Shown here: positions 27,035-37,500 of the stretch, piece by piece
Numbering within the stretch: position 1 is the first letter of the stretch
Layout of the letters: each line of letters begins with the position of its first letter
Program-made: the position numbers and the translations under genes
Notes under the pieces: generated by a model
Databases searched by the model: none
The model's input: only the letters and a program-made list of their open reading frames with translations
Told to the model about the DNA's origin: nothing
Assembly (NCBI GenBank): GCA_902774145.1
Contig: CACYHC010000008.1
Span: 1 to 64,000 of the forward strand
DNA from: an uncultured Bacteroidia bacterium
Lineage (GTDB): Bacteria; Bacteroidota; Bacteroidia; Bacteroidales; UBA932
Length of the DNA stretch: 64,000 nt
Direction of reading: 5' to 3'

Positions 27035-29334
27035 TGTACGATAGAAAAACTGACGTGCGTACCGCCGAGGAAATAGAAGACCGAACCGTGGTCGCTGCCG
27101 GAGATGTACGGGGTATCGCTCTGGACGGCCCCGGTGGAACCCGCCTGGATGGTGCCGTCGGCGCAGCGCAGACGCAGGCGCAGGAAGCCCTCGGCAATGC
27201 CGTTCTCAAAGGTGACGTCGGTGCTGACATTCGTCGTGCCGTAGCCGACGGCAAAGGTCGCGTCGTGCGTGAAGGCGCCGTCCCAGGTGGTACATTCGGA
27301 ACTGTTGTGCTTCCAGGTGTCGCCGTCCAGGTAGTCGAGGTACCAGAAGCAGGGACCCCGGCGCGTATAGACCGGCGCGGAGAAACGCAGGGTCGTTCCC
27401 GGCTTGAAATTCCGTACGGGGATCACGAATTCGAAATAATCCCCCGTCCAGACGCCGCCGATCGCGCAGGAAGTACCGCTGGAAGTGGCGGCGATGCTGC
27501 GCTTGTAGGGTTTGTCGGGAACGGGCGTCGATACCGAAACCCATTTGGCGAAGGCCTGTGCCTGGTCCGCCATCCATACGCCGAGCGGTCCCCAGAGGAA
27601 TTGCTCGCCGCTCCCCTTCCAGCCGGTCAGGTGGAAACGCAGGGGGAAACTGACGGGACGGATGTCCACCCCGGTGTCGTCCAGGCAGACGCTGCCCGGG
27701 TCGTCCACATAGTCGGGGACGGTGGTCCAGCTGCTCATATCCGTGATATGGTACGGGTCGGCGACCGCCGCATTCACCGCGGCGAGCAGCGCGGGCCAGT
27801 TCTCGTCGATGGCCGGAGTCGTGTATTTGCCGACATAGGGATAGAATTCGGTGAAGCGGAAGGAAATGTCCTCCGGCTGGATGCCGGTGAGCGGGGTGAT
27901 GAGCGTCTTCCAGACCAGCAGGGACGCCGCCACGCGGGTCATTCCGTAGTCGAGGTGCACCCAGTCGCCGCGGCAGAGGTCACAGCCGTTGGGGAGGTTG
28001 AGCGCCGTGGTGCGCAGGTTCTGGAGCATCGCTGCCGTGGAGAAGAAGCGCTGGAAGGGATAGCCCTCGGCGGGATCCATCACGTGCAGGGAGTTGTTGT
28101 TCACCACTGCCTCGAACATCTCCACGTTGTTGTTGAAGTACTTGAGCAGCGTTTCGTAGCCGTTGGCCCAGCAATGGGACTGGAAGTACACGAATTCCGC
28201 ATCCGGGCTGCTCACGCGGATCTTGTCCACCAGGCCGTGGATGGCGTCGCGTTCGGCGTCGTCCCAGGTCCAGGCGTGCAAATTGCCGGTATATTCCTGA
28301 AGCACCACGATGTCGTACTTTTCCTGCCGGACGATGTTCTCCAGGGAATAGGTCAGTTCCGTATTGCCGTTCCAGAAGCGCTGGCCGGGATACCACCAGG
28401 TCAGCGAGGCGTTGTTCGCCTTGCTGAAATAGGTGTTGTAGCCCACCAGGTAGTACCCGCCGTGGAAGACGCGGGTCAGTTCCACGTTGCGGACCCCCTC
28501 GTGCCGAAGCATCAGGGGCAGCAGGTCCGTGGCGTCCAGCGTATGGCTGTTGCCGATAAAGAGAATCTTGGTCACGTTGTCGCGGCGGTCCGTATCCTCG
28601 GTCCCGGCCTCCACGAGGGTGCCTTCGGGAACGAAGTTCACCTCCGTCTTATAGACGGTGCCCGCCAGCGCGTCAAAGGCCTTTGCGGAATGGATGTCCT
28701 GATAATGGCCTTCCACGTCCACGATGCGCATCCGGATGCCGGAAGCATAGGTCTTCGCGGCGACGGCGGCGTAAACCGCTTCGCCCAGCGGAATGCCGGC
28801 GCTACCGCTCACCACCACTTTCTTTCCCGCGGCGGCGACGGCGTCCAGCGGACCGCTCATATTCTCTCCGCCGATAGCCGACAATTCGATGCGGCGGATG
28901 GCGTGCGCGTGTTCCGAATTCACCACGATGCGCAGGAATGCGGTCTGGCAGGAGAAGGTCACATCCGGCGAAGTGGCCGAATAGCCGCTCATCAGCGCGG
29001 CCGCAGGGTCGAAGGAATCCTGCACCCAGTTCTGCCGCTCCGGCAGCACCAGTTTGCCGTCTTCTACCGCCGATGCGGGATAATACACCGTATAGGGGGC
29101 GTTCACGAGGGGCAGGGTGAACTGCGCGCTGCGCCCGTCCGCGGACACGGTAATCGAAGTGGATGCCTGTCCGTTCACCATAATGACGTCATCCGGGCGC
29201 CAAAGCACCTTCACGCCGTCCAAAGCCGTCCGGCTCTCCTCCACCGTCGCCCGGATGATCGTCTGATATTGTTGTACTTCCTTGGTACAGGACAAGGAAA
29301 GCAGGGCCATCGCCAACATCAACATATTTCTCAT
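27031..29334 (-). CDS. lipoprotein: Mfa-like domain + DUF4886 SGNH-type esterase
   Basis: A 767-residue lipoprotein (lipobox LSLSC). Residues 25-245 are an Mfa/fimbrillin-like domain (ESRTALDGVKVLWRPDDVIMV). Residues 255-500 are a DUF4886-type SGNH hydrolase: block I ILFIGNSHTLD (Ser near 262), VVLQEYTGN, FQSHCWANGYE and GDWVHLDYGM (Asp/His near 457). The last 230 residues are beta-rich with GAFTHDATFAVG, possibly a carbohydrate-binding sandwich. Predicted to be a cell-surface deacylase of a glycan. A second in-frame ATG three codons downstream would give the same lipobox. It is one of several operon members in which an enzyme is attached to the fimbrillin-like domain. Confidence 0.83.
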   Translation of the reverse strand: MRNMLMLAMALLSLSCTKEVQQYQTIIRATVEESRTALDGVKVLWRPDDVIMVNGQASTSITVSADGRSAQFTLPLVNAPYTVYYPASAVEDGKLVLPERQNWVQDSFDPAAALMSGYSATSPDVTFSCQTAFLRIVVNSEHAHAIRRIELSAIGGENMSGPLDAVAAAGKKVVVSGSAGIPLGEAVYAAVAAKTYASGIRMRIVDVEGHYQDIHSAKAFDALAGTVYKTEVNFVPEGTLVEAGTEDTDRRDNVTKILFIGNSHTLDATDLLPLMLRHEGVRNVELTRVFHGGYYLVGYNTYFSKANNASLTWWYPGQRFWNGNTELTYSLENIVRQEKYDIVVLQEYTGNLHAWTWDDAERDAIHGLVDKIRVSSPDAEFVYFQSHCWANGYETLLKYFNNNVEMFEAVVNNNSLHVMDPAEGYPFQRFFSTAAMLQNLRTTALNLPNGCDLCRGDWVHLDYGMTRVAASLLVWKTLITPLTGIQPEDISFRFTEFYPYVGKYTTPAIDENWPALLAAVNAAVADPYHITDMSSWTTVPDYVDDPGSVCLDDTGVDIRPVSFPLRFHLTGWKGSGEQFLWGPLGVWMADQAQAFAKWVSVSTPVPDKPYKRSIAATSSGTSCAIGGVWTGDYFEFVIPVRNFKPGTTLRFSAPVYTRRGPCFWYLDYLDGDTWKHNSSECTTWDGAFTHDATFAVGYGTTNVSTDVTFENGIAEGFLRLRLRCADGTIQAGSTGAVQSDTPYISGSDHGSVFYFLGGTHVSFSIVQ

Positions 29335-29335
29335 A

Positions 29336-31054
29336 CTACCTTAGTGTTATAGGGATCCATCTTTCTACCTGGAAAGGACGCACGCCGGTGAAGGTGTCGC
29401 ACTTGTCGCCCTTGTAGAGCATCGCGTTCACATAGACCTTCCCGTCCGCGCCGAGCGGCAACTGCGACAGTTCCACGCTGTATTCCGCGACATAGCCGGT
29501 TCCCTTGACCACCGTCGATGCGGCCTTGAGAGCGTCGCGGGGCGCAATCTTCACCGCCCGCGGGGACGCGTCCAGGAACACGGGATAGTACTTCGACTTG
29601 TCGGCGCCGTCGCCCAGCAGGAGCGTCAGGCCGTCGCCGGCCTGCATATCGGCGTCCAGGCATTCGGCCAGGATATAGAGCCGGCTGCCGTCATTGGCAA
29701 AGCGGAAGCAGCACTGCGCGGGCGTCTCGCTGCCCAGGAACAGCGCCTCGTCCACCGCATCCCAGTCCGTATTTTTGCCGTCCACGGCGATAGCGGCCTG
29801 CGGCGCGTCGATCGCGTGATTGAGCCGCATCTGCGTCACGAGCAGGTGGCCCTTCTCCACCCGCTGTCCCTTGTAGGTATGGGTGGCGACGGCCAGGGCC
29901 GTATGGTCGTCCTTTTTGGACACGGCGCCCCAGCGCATCGTCCGGTTGCCGAAGGGTTTGAACTCCGGGCGCTCGGGCAGGTTCCGGCCGGTCTCGCTGC
30001 CCAGGCGGCAGCCGAACTCGCCGTAACCGTAGGAAAGCAGGGTCTCCCCGGAAGGGAACTGCATCAGGTAGGGTGCGCCGCCCTCGATGCACTGGTTGCG
30101 GCGGTCGTCGGGACCGGTCATCTCGCCGGTCAGGGTGATGGGCCAGGACGCGTCGCCCCAGGACAGGGAAACGGTCAGGGGGCCCTCCGTCATCTGCGTT
30201 TCATACGCGCCCAGGGCCGTATCCGTGCCGTTCAGGACAATGACCACCGGCATCTGGTCCGTAAAGACCGTGCGGGTGGAATCCGCGGGAATGCGCGGGG
30301 TGCCCACGGAACGCTGTTTGGGTTTGGCCTTGGCGCGCCGCTGGCGCGCGGCCTGCTTCTGGAGCGTCCAGGTATAGCCGTTGTCGGAAGAGCGCAGGAG
30401 GCTGGAGCCCGAAGAGTTGGGGTCCCAGTCCCAGTCGGAGTCCGTGAAGAACACGAGGATTTCGCCATTGGCGAGCTGCATCGGATAGGGTTCCCAGTCC
30501 ACCGTGCGGTGGAGCACCTTCTCTTCTCCCCAGGTCTTGCCGCCGTCCGTGGAGCGTTTCATGCAGAGGCCGAATTCGTCCAGCTGCTCTGCGTAGTGCT
30601 TGTTGCTGTGGAAGATGCAGAAGCAGAGGATATCGCCGTTTTCGAGCTCGACGGCATCGGCGGTGGCGTATTTCATAATGTCGTCCTCGCCGTAGCCGTT
30701 GGTGAATTTGTAGCCTTCGAAGATGCGGACACCGCGGCTCCAGTGAATCGCGTCGTCGCTGAAGGAAAGGTAAATGTGGTAGCCGTGCATCAGCGGCTGG
30801 TAGAAGAGCAGGTAGCGGCCGTCGCGCAGGCGTTTGATGCGGCCGTAGTCGAGCATCTGCTGCCCGAGTTCCTTTTCGCCGAGGGTGATGAAAGTGCGCA
30901 GGTCCGGTTCGAGGTTGCTGCGCTCCGTCACTCCCGCGTGGGAATTGAGCGTTTCCGCCGTGCGGTTCAGTTCGTCGATGGAGTGGATGTGCAGCTGCGC
31001 CGAAGCGCCCAGGGCCCAGAAAAGGGCTGCCGTCAAAAGGAAAAATCGTTTCAT
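29336..31054 (-). CDS. secreted sialidase/GH93-like propeller with CBM9-like domain
   Basis: A 572-residue secreted protein with signal MKRFFLLTAALFWALGASA; the upstream 16-codon extension lacks signal character. After the signal comes LHIHSIDELNR, shared with the next gene upstream. Asp-box turns SDDAIHWS, STDGGKTWG and SSDNGYTWT, DWEPYPMQ near 188, FTDQMPVV near 265, YLMQFPSGETLLSYG, and a CBM9-like tail from VDGKNTDW near 425. A Lys/Arg/Gln-rich insert (about residues 238-256) precedes the TDQMP strand, odd for a secreted enzyme. Paralogous to 31060-32757; the pair probably arose by tandem duplication. Confidence 0.85.
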   Translation of the reverse strand: MKRFFLLTAALFWALGASAQLHIHSIDELNRTAETLNSHAGVTERSNLEPDLRTFITLGEKELGQQMLDYGRIKRLRDGRYLLFYQPLMHGYHIYLSFSDDAIHWSRGVRIFEGYKFTNGYGEDDIMKYATADAVELENGDILCFCIFHSNKHYAEQLDEFGLCMKRSTDGGKTWGEEKVLHRTVDWEPYPMQLANGEILVFFTDSDWDWDPNSSGSSLLRSSDNGYTWTLQKQAARQRRAKAKPKQRSVGTPRIPADSTRTVFTDQMPVVIVLNGTDTALGAYETQMTEGPLTVSLSWGDASWPITLTGEMTGPDDRRNQCIEGGAPYLMQFPSGETLLSYGYGEFGCRLGSETGRNLPERPEFKPFGNRTMRWGAVSKKDDHTALAVATHTYKGQRVEKGHLLVTQMRLNHAIDAPQAAIAVDGKNTDWDAVDEALFLGSETPAQCCFRFANDGSRLYILAECLDADMQAGDGLTLLLGDGADKSKYYPVFLDASPRAVKIAPRDALKAASTVVKGTGYVAEYSVELSQLPLGADGKVYVNAMLYKGDKCDTFTGVRPFQVERWIPITLR

Positions 31055-31059
31055 CGCCG

Positions 31060-32757
31060 TTACTGATTTTGCGCCCAGCCCATCATCTTGACGGGCATCC
31101 AATGGAAGTATTCTGTCTCCTTGAGGGCGGAGAAGCCGTCCACAAGGCCGGATTTGCGGATTTCCGCGTAGAAGAAGAGCCGGTCCGGAGCGTGCGGCAG
31201 GACGGAAAGCGGAATCGCGATTTCCGCCAGGTAGCCCACGCCGGGCTCTTCATAGACTTTGCCTTCGAGGTCGCGGTCCACAGCCACGCCCTTCTGCGTC
31301 ACCTCCACGAAACTGGAGAAGATATCCTTGTCGTCGGTGCCGTTGGAGAACTTGAAGACAATCTTGTCCCGGTAGAGCAGTTCGCTGTCCAGGCACTCGA
31401 CGAGCATATAGAGCATCAGTTCGTCGTGTGCGAAACGGAAGGAGCACTGCGCCTGGCTCTCGCTCCCCAGGAAGAGGGCGTCCGTATTGTCCGCCCATTC
31501 GATGGTGTTGCCGTCCACCCTCATATGGGAATAGGGTGCATCCACGCGGTGGTTGAGCCGCATCTTGCAGAGGCTGATGACGCTCTTGTCCATCTTGTGG
31601 TCCAGGGACGGCGCCACAGCAAAGAGGGTGTGCGGGTCCAGGATCTGGGTACTCCCCCACAGGCCCCGCCGGTAGCCGAAGGGCTGGATGAAGCGCGCCT
31701 GCTTGAGGGAATTGAAGGTAGAGAGGCCCAGGGACACGTTGAAATACTTGCCCTGGAAGGAGAGGGCCGTCTCGCCGGAAGGGAAATGCGACAGGTAGGG
31801 ACCGCCGCCGCTGCGCCAGTTGTCCAGGCGTGAGGCGGGCCCCTCCATCTCCCCGGTGAGGGTGGTGGCCCAGTTGGTGTCGTCCTTGACGAAGGTGATG
31901 TGGAAGTGGTTCAGGGAGTCCTGGGACTCCACCGCGGCCAGGATGGTCTTGCCGTCCCCCAGCAGCACGGCGGAAGGCATCTGGTCCGTCCAGACCTTGC
32001 GCGTGCCGGGCTGGCCATCCTTGCGGCGGCCCGTCGCCCTGTACTGGCGGATGATCTGACAGTGGGTGGTCCAGGTTTCCCCGCGGTCCAGGCTGCGGAG
32101 CATCGTCACGCCCGAAGAGGCGGGCTCCCAGTCGTGGTCCGAGTCGGTGAAATAGACCTGCACCTCGCCGGAAGGGAGCTGCATCGCATACGGCTCCCAG
32201 GTGATGCTTTTGTAAATCTCCTTCTCTTCACTCCAGGTCCGGCCGCCGTCCGTCGAGCGCTTCATGCTCAGACCGTCGTCCTGCGGGAAACGGGTGTAGC
32301 CCTTGACCGCGCGGTAGGACACGAAGGCGAGGATGTCGCCGTTGTCGAGCACCACCGCATCGACGGTGGAGTAGCCGCGGGAGTCTTTCTCGCCGCCGGA
32401 ATTGACGATGGGATGGCCCTCGAACACCCGCGGACCGCGCTCCCAGTGGAGGCCGTCCTTGCTGAAGGCGCAGTAGCAGTGGTAGCCGATGCGCGAGCTC
32501 TGGTAGAACAGGATGTAGGAGCCGTCCTTGAGCACCTTGATGCGGGGATAGTGCAGCTTCTGGAAGCCCAGTTCGGCCTCGCCCAGGTCCACCATCGTCC
32601 GGAAATCCGGTTCCAGCCGGTAGCGGTTTTCCTTGAGGTGCGTATCGGTGTCCCAGTTGCGGTTCAACTCGTCAATGGAGTGAATGTGCTGCTTCTGCCC
32701 CTGGGCAAACAGGGGCAGAAGGACAGCACTGATAAAAAGAAGAAGGTGTTTTTTCAT
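31060..32757 (-). CDS. secreted sialidase/GH93-like propeller with CBM9-like domain
   Basis: A 565-residue protein with signal MKKHLLLFISAVLLPLFAQG. It shares HIHSIDELNR and the whole fold with the downstream paralogue. Motifs: YPRIKVLKDGSYILFYQ near 68, SKDGLHWER, STDGGRTWSE, TWEPYAMQLPSGEVQVYFTDSD near 187, SLDRGETWT, WTDQMPSAVLL near 257, GGPYLSHFPSGETALSF, and CBM9-like VDGNTIEW near 417. Four Asp-box-like turns support a six-bladed propeller. The GH33 FRIP motif is not seen, so true sialidase activity is doubtful. It starts directly at the preceding gene's stop with no gap. Confidence 0.85.
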   Translation of the reverse strand: MKKHLLLFISAVLLPLFAQGQKQHIHSIDELNRNWDTDTHLKENRYRLEPDFRTMVDLGEAELGFQKLHYPRIKVLKDGSYILFYQSSRIGYHCYCAFSKDGLHWERGPRVFEGHPIVNSGGEKDSRGYSTVDAVVLDNGDILAFVSYRAVKGYTRFPQDDGLSMKRSTDGGRTWSEEKEIYKSITWEPYAMQLPSGEVQVYFTDSDHDWEPASSGVTMLRSLDRGETWTTHCQIIRQYRATGRRKDGQPGTRKVWTDQMPSAVLLGDGKTILAAVESQDSLNHFHITFVKDDTNWATTLTGEMEGPASRLDNWRSGGGPYLSHFPSGETALSFQGKYFNVSLGLSTFNSLKQARFIQPFGYRRGLWGSTQILDPHTLFAVAPSLDHKMDKSVISLCKMRLNHRVDAPYSHMRVDGNTIEWADNTDALFLGSESQAQCSFRFAHDELMLYMLVECLDSELLYRDKIVFKFSNGTDDKDIFSSFVEVTQKGVAVDRDLEGKVYEEPGVGYLAEIAIPLSVLPHAPDRLFFYAEIRKSGLVDGFSALKETEYFHWMPVKMMGWAQNQ

Positions 32758-34572
32758 TTATTTCAAGGTAACGCTGAGCCACTCGCCAGGATAGTCGGAG
32801 TTCTCCCCTTCCATATCCTCGCGGATGACTTTCGCTTTCACTTTCACGCCGCTCTTCCAGATGCGGCGCAGGTGGATGCGGAGTTGCTCCCCTTTCTGAG
32901 GCTTTCCGCCGATCAGGTCCCAGGGCAGGGCGGCCAGGGCGCTGTAGCCCAGGTCCGCACCGGAGCCCTCGTTCACGGAACCGGAGACGTTCACCGCCGC
33001 CTTGCCGTATTCCCAGCAGAGGGGTTTCCAGTTGGAACCGTCTTCCTGGTACACGGTGTAGTCGCCCTTGGCGTTCACGGTAATCTTCCAGGTGCCCCGG
33101 CCTTCTCCCTTGCGGTTGCCTGCGCGGAAGAGCAGAATCTGCGCCGCGTCGGAGTTCTCGGGAGAATAGGAGACGATGTTGTCCGTGAAGACATAGGAGG
33201 TCAGGAAGAAGTTCTTGGCGTCGTAGGCAAAATCCACATAGGCTTTGCCGGGAGCCTCTTTGCCAATCATCCAGAGTCCTTCGGGCTTGAAGTCGCGCAG
33301 GTTCTGCACCACGGGGGCCTTCTTGCTCCGGACAATCGTGCGGGAGCGGTTGAGCCAGCCCTTGATGAGCATCACCTTGTAGCGCTGTTTCTGGCCCTCC
33401 GGGGTATAGCGGTAGGAGCAGGTGGCCATCACTTCATTGGCATTGAGCGCGTCGATGGAGCCCCAATAGCCGTCCGCACCGTCAGCGAAGGCGGAGCTGA
33501 CGCAGTTGAAGTTGCTGCCGTTGTTGTCGCCGATCAGTACCCAGACGCCGCTCTGGTTCTTGTAAATCCCGTTGGAGAGGATGACCATCTCGCCGCTGGA
33601 GAGTTTGCAGCTGTAGGGGCCGAAGCCCTTGAAATCCTTGTTTACCTGCTTTTTGAGCGGGTATTCGGGGCCACCGTTCGCCCGCAGGGCCGCGCCCTGG
33701 TCGGGGGTTTTCCAATTGGTGGCCATCGAAGTACGCACGACGATGGGGCTGATGTCATAGACATCCCGGCCGCTCCAGGTCTCGAGGGGCACGACGATGC
33801 CGCGCCCGCCGTCCAGTTCCACCGCCGTGGGCATCCCGTCCATACCGCGCCCGTTCCAGCGGGTGCGGGAGATGGGCTCGGTGTCGAGGTGGGTGCACAT
33901 TTCCTTGCCCTGCCAGGTGGCGCCGCCGTCAAAGGAACGGAGGACCGAGGTACAGGCGAAGGAGCCCTTGTCCTTGATTTCCTGGGAATCCGTGATGTAC
34001 ATCTGGAGTTCCCCGGTGGACAGTTCCAGGAAGGCCGGCTCCCAGCAGCGGCCGCGATAGACCTCGCGGGGGGCGCTCCAGGACTCGCCGGCGTCGTCGC
34101 TGTAAACCAGCTCGATGCCGCAGTTGTCGTTGGTGTGCGGGAGGTCGTTGTAGCCCTTCTTGTAGCGCCACTGCCAGGCCATCAGGATGCGCCCGGAACG
34201 GAGCTGGATGAAATCGGGGTTCACGAAGACCTTGGTATCCTCGCCGACGGTGGAGACGGCGGGATGCGAATGCCGGATGAGCCGCGCGGCCGTCCAGGTC
34301 TTACCTCCGTCGTAACTCTTGCGGGTGTAGATGTCCCAGCCGTAGTGGTCGTTCTCAAAACTGAGCAGGATGCTGCCGTCCGAGAGGTGTTTGGCCCGGG
34401 GATAGCAGAGGTTGGGCTCCATCGTGTAATCCGCATTGGAGACGGCGACGGAATCCATCACCTGGAAGGTGGTATTGTCCCAGGCGATACGGACATCGCC
34501 CCGGTGGATGTCCGCGGCGGCGGGAAGCGCCGCCGCGAGCATCATCGCCGCAAAAAGTAAGCGTTTAGTCAT
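32758..34572 (-). CDS. secreted sialidase/GH93-like propeller protein
   Basis: A 604-residue secreted protein (MTKRLLFAAMMLAAALPAAA). It is the most divergent of the five propeller proteins: YPRAKHLSDGSILLSFEND near 60, SYDGGKTWT, SDDAGESWS, CWEPAFLELSTGELQMYITDSQ near 177, SFDGGATWQ, GMPTAVELDGGRGIVV near 246 and SCKLSSGEMVILS. The WEP...Y-I-T-D and GMP pattern is, as I recall it, that of GH93 exo-arabinanases, making this the best GH93-like candidate. The last 170 residues form a CBM9-like sandwich without the clear DG-x-x-x-x-W start of its relatives. Its ATG overlaps the DUF5107 stop by 8 bases. Confidence 0.83.
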   Translation of the reverse strand: MTKRLLFAAMMLAAALPAAADIHRGDVRIAWDNTTFQVMDSVAVSNADYTMEPNLCYPRAKHLSDGSILLSFENDHYGWDIYTRKSYDGGKTWTAARLIRHSHPAVSTVGEDTKVFVNPDFIQLRSGRILMAWQWRYKKGYNDLPHTNDNCGIELVYSDDAGESWSAPREVYRGRCWEPAFLELSTGELQMYITDSQEIKDKGSFACTSVLRSFDGGATWQGKEMCTHLDTEPISRTRWNGRGMDGMPTAVELDGGRGIVVPLETWSGRDVYDISPIVVRTSMATNWKTPDQGAALRANGGPEYPLKKQVNKDFKGFGPYSCKLSSGEMVILSNGIYKNQSGVWVLIGDNNGSNFNCVSSAFADGADGYWGSIDALNANEVMATCSYRYTPEGQKQRYKVMLIKGWLNRSRTIVRSKKAPVVQNLRDFKPEGLWMIGKEAPGKAYVDFAYDAKNFFLTSYVFTDNIVSYSPENSDAAQILLFRAGNRKGEGRGTWKITVNAKGDYTVYQEDGSNWKPLCWEYGKAAVNVSGSVNEGSGADLGYSALAALPWDLIGGKPQKGEQLRIHLRRIWKSGVKVKAKVIREDMEGENSDYPGEWLSVTLK

Positions 34573-37500
34573 TGTTCTTCAGGAATCGGGCGGCCCAGAG
34601 GTCCGCGGGTTTGAGTTTCAGAACCTTCTTGAAGTCGCGGCGGGCGGCGCACTTGCGGCCGAGACCGAGTTCGCCCAGCGCCTTGGTGTAGTAGGCCCCC
34701 GCGTTCACGCCGTCGACGGTATGGCCCGAAGAACCTTCGGCACCGTAGAAGTTCACATAGTCGGTGACCATCCGGGCCTTGCCTTCCTTCACCATGGCGC
34801 GGAAGAGGGCCCTGGCCTCCGCCTTGCGGCCCAGTTTCTTGAGCGCCAGGCCGGTGTAGTAGCGATAGTCCTTGCTGCCCTTGACCTCATAGTCCTGGTC
34901 GACGGCCTTCTGGTACCAGGCCTTGGCTTCTTCCTTGTCGCCCAGTTTCTCATAGGCCTTGCCCAGATACCAGAAAATCTGCGCATCGTGGGTGGCCCGC
35001 TTGTCCACGAGGAAGACCTGGTGGTTCTCGGGATAGGTGAAGGCCTTCTTATAGAGGGCGATAGCCCCTTCCACATCGCCGTTCTCCTCCTTCTGGCGGC
35101 CGGCCAGGAGCAGCGCGTCCACAAATACGTCGTGGAAGTTGGCCACACCCTCGCGGGTCGGGAAGTAGCAGTTGTCCAGCATATCGAGCACATAGTCGTA
35201 ATCGCCGACATAGGTGCCGGTAATCACTTCCGCGGCCTCGGGATAGTAGCGCTTGACGGCGGTGGCGTGGTGGCTCTTCAGCAGGTCGTAACGCTCCTGG
35301 ACGGGTGCGCCGAGCGCTTCGAGCACCTGGTCGCATTCCTCCAGATAGAGGGCGGAATCGGGATTGAGCTCGATGGCCTTCTTGTAGCAGGCGGCGGCTT
35401 TCGCGTAATCCTTGCTGTTCAGCCAGGCCTCCCAGCCTATGTTGCGCCAGGCGGTGTCGTTGGAGGGATCGAGTTCCACGCACTTCTCCCACTGCGCCAC
35501 CGCGGCGAGCGGCTGCAGATTGTACAGCAGGTTGCCTTCGTAATAGTACGGCAGGGCGCTCTGCGGGCAGGCCTTCTTCGCGGCTTCCAGCACGGCGACG
35601 GTTTCCAGACGGAACGGCGCGCAGTAGCCTACGGGCAGGGCCAGGGCCTGTGCATAGAGGGCGTCGTTGCCCGTCAGGTAGGCCAGCCAGAGTTTTACGG
35701 TCGGGTAAGCCACGCGGGCATCGATGTCGGCGAGGAGTTTCACCGCCTCGTCCGTGAAGCCGTTGTGCCAGTAGAGAATGGCGAGCTCGAGGTAGCTCTC
35801 GGGCTGCTCGCGCATAAATTTGCGGAAGGTCGCCTTGTCGGCGGCATTGTAGAGCGCATAGGCGTCCATCGGGTCGGCGGCGAGCACGCGGTCGAAGCAG
35901 GCCTTCGCCTCGGCGGTCTTGCCGAGCTTGCGGAGGATGGTGCCTTTGAGGTTGAGGGCGTGGAAATGGCGGCCGTTGTAGTCGATGGCCTCGTTGAGAC
36001 GGTCGAGGGCCATTTCGTAGTCGCCGTCCTCGCTGTACATCTGAGCCAGCTGGAAGTTGGCGCCGGCGTTGTAGGTGTAGTTCCAGGTGGCGCGGTAGAG
36101 GGTGTCCATCGCGGCTTCGCGCTTGCCCTGGGCCTTCAGGACGAGACCGAGGTTGTACATCGCCTCGGCATCCTTGGGACGGGTGTAGTCGAAGGTCTGG
36201 CGGGCAATGGCCTTGCGCAGGTACGCGGCGGCCTTGTCGTACTCGCCGTTCAGGCGGCACATTACGCCCATCTGGGTGTTGGCGCGGGTGTCGCCCGGAT
36301 CGCGGCGCAGGACCTCGAGGAAGTAATCGGCGGGCTTCACGAAAGGATTGTGGAACTGCTGGTTGCGCTGTCCCACGAAGAAGCACTCCTCGGTGTTCTC
36401 GATGTCCTTCGGGCGCTTGGGACGGTCCACAATCGGCGGCAGCGGCTTGTTGGGGTCGTGCACGACGGGCGTGTAGGTGAGCATCTGCTTTCCGTTCGCG
36501 TCATAGAGCGCGAGGGTCAGTTCGTGCTCCGCGATGGCGGGATCCACGGCGACGGTCTCCACGAGGGGATGCGCCGGGTCGATGGCGAAACTCTTCTTCC
36601 AGAGTTCCTGCCCGCCCTTGCTCAGGCAGAGGGTGAGGGAGGAGAATTTCTCGGTGGCGTTGGCGCCGACGAGCACCTTTCCCGCTTCCTTCATATCCAT
36701 ATTGATGGCCGCGTGACGGTCTCCCGCCTTGACGCCGCCCATATCCCGGATGCCATACCAGAACTGGCTGAATTCCTTGGTTTCATAAGGGAAGTTCCAG
36801 TTGTAGTCGGGCTGGTTGTCGGAATAGGCGCCCACCATCAGTTCGCAGTAGTGGCCGGATTCGTCGGTCAGGATCTTGGTGTCCCACTCGGAGTTGGGGC
36901 CCCAGAGCCAGAACTTGCCGCCCTTGATGATGTTGTGGTTGCCCGTGAGCATCGTGCCGGCGTGCCGGCCGTGGTCGTAACCGGCCACGAAGTCGGCCTT
37001 CTGGTCATAGATGAACATCGAGTTGCCCACATAGTGGTTCTTCCACCAGGAGGCGTCCACGCCGTTCTGGTAGAAGTTCATCTTGTTGAAAGGCTCGTGC
37101 GTAATGGGCCAGTGGGCGAAGCACTCCTTGCAGTGGAAGGTCACGATTTCGGTCTGCTGGGGGAAGCACACCTGGTAGTTGTCGTCCACCAGGGTGGCCA
37201 CGTTGGACCAGTAGAGCATCGAGTTGTTGTCCTGGGTGCGGTTCATCAGGCGTCCGCTGATTTCGATGTAGGACTTGCCCGGACGGAGGGTCATACCGAT
37301 GGCCCACTGCATACGGTGGCGGTATTCGGTCTCGCCCACCCAGATGGTCTTGGAGCCGTCGGGGTTGTCCACGATGCGCCAGTCGCAGGGGATGTGGCTG
37401 GTCTGGCGGTGGTGGTGGAACACGTTCCACTCCACGCCGCCGGAAATCCAGGCGCCGGTCATACCCACGTTGGCAGGCTTCACCACGGTATTGTGGTAGA

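Noticed and set aside
31900..34560. 886-codon plus-strand open frame
   Set aside because: Shadow of two propeller genes on the minus strand with clear signal peptides and Asp-box motifs.
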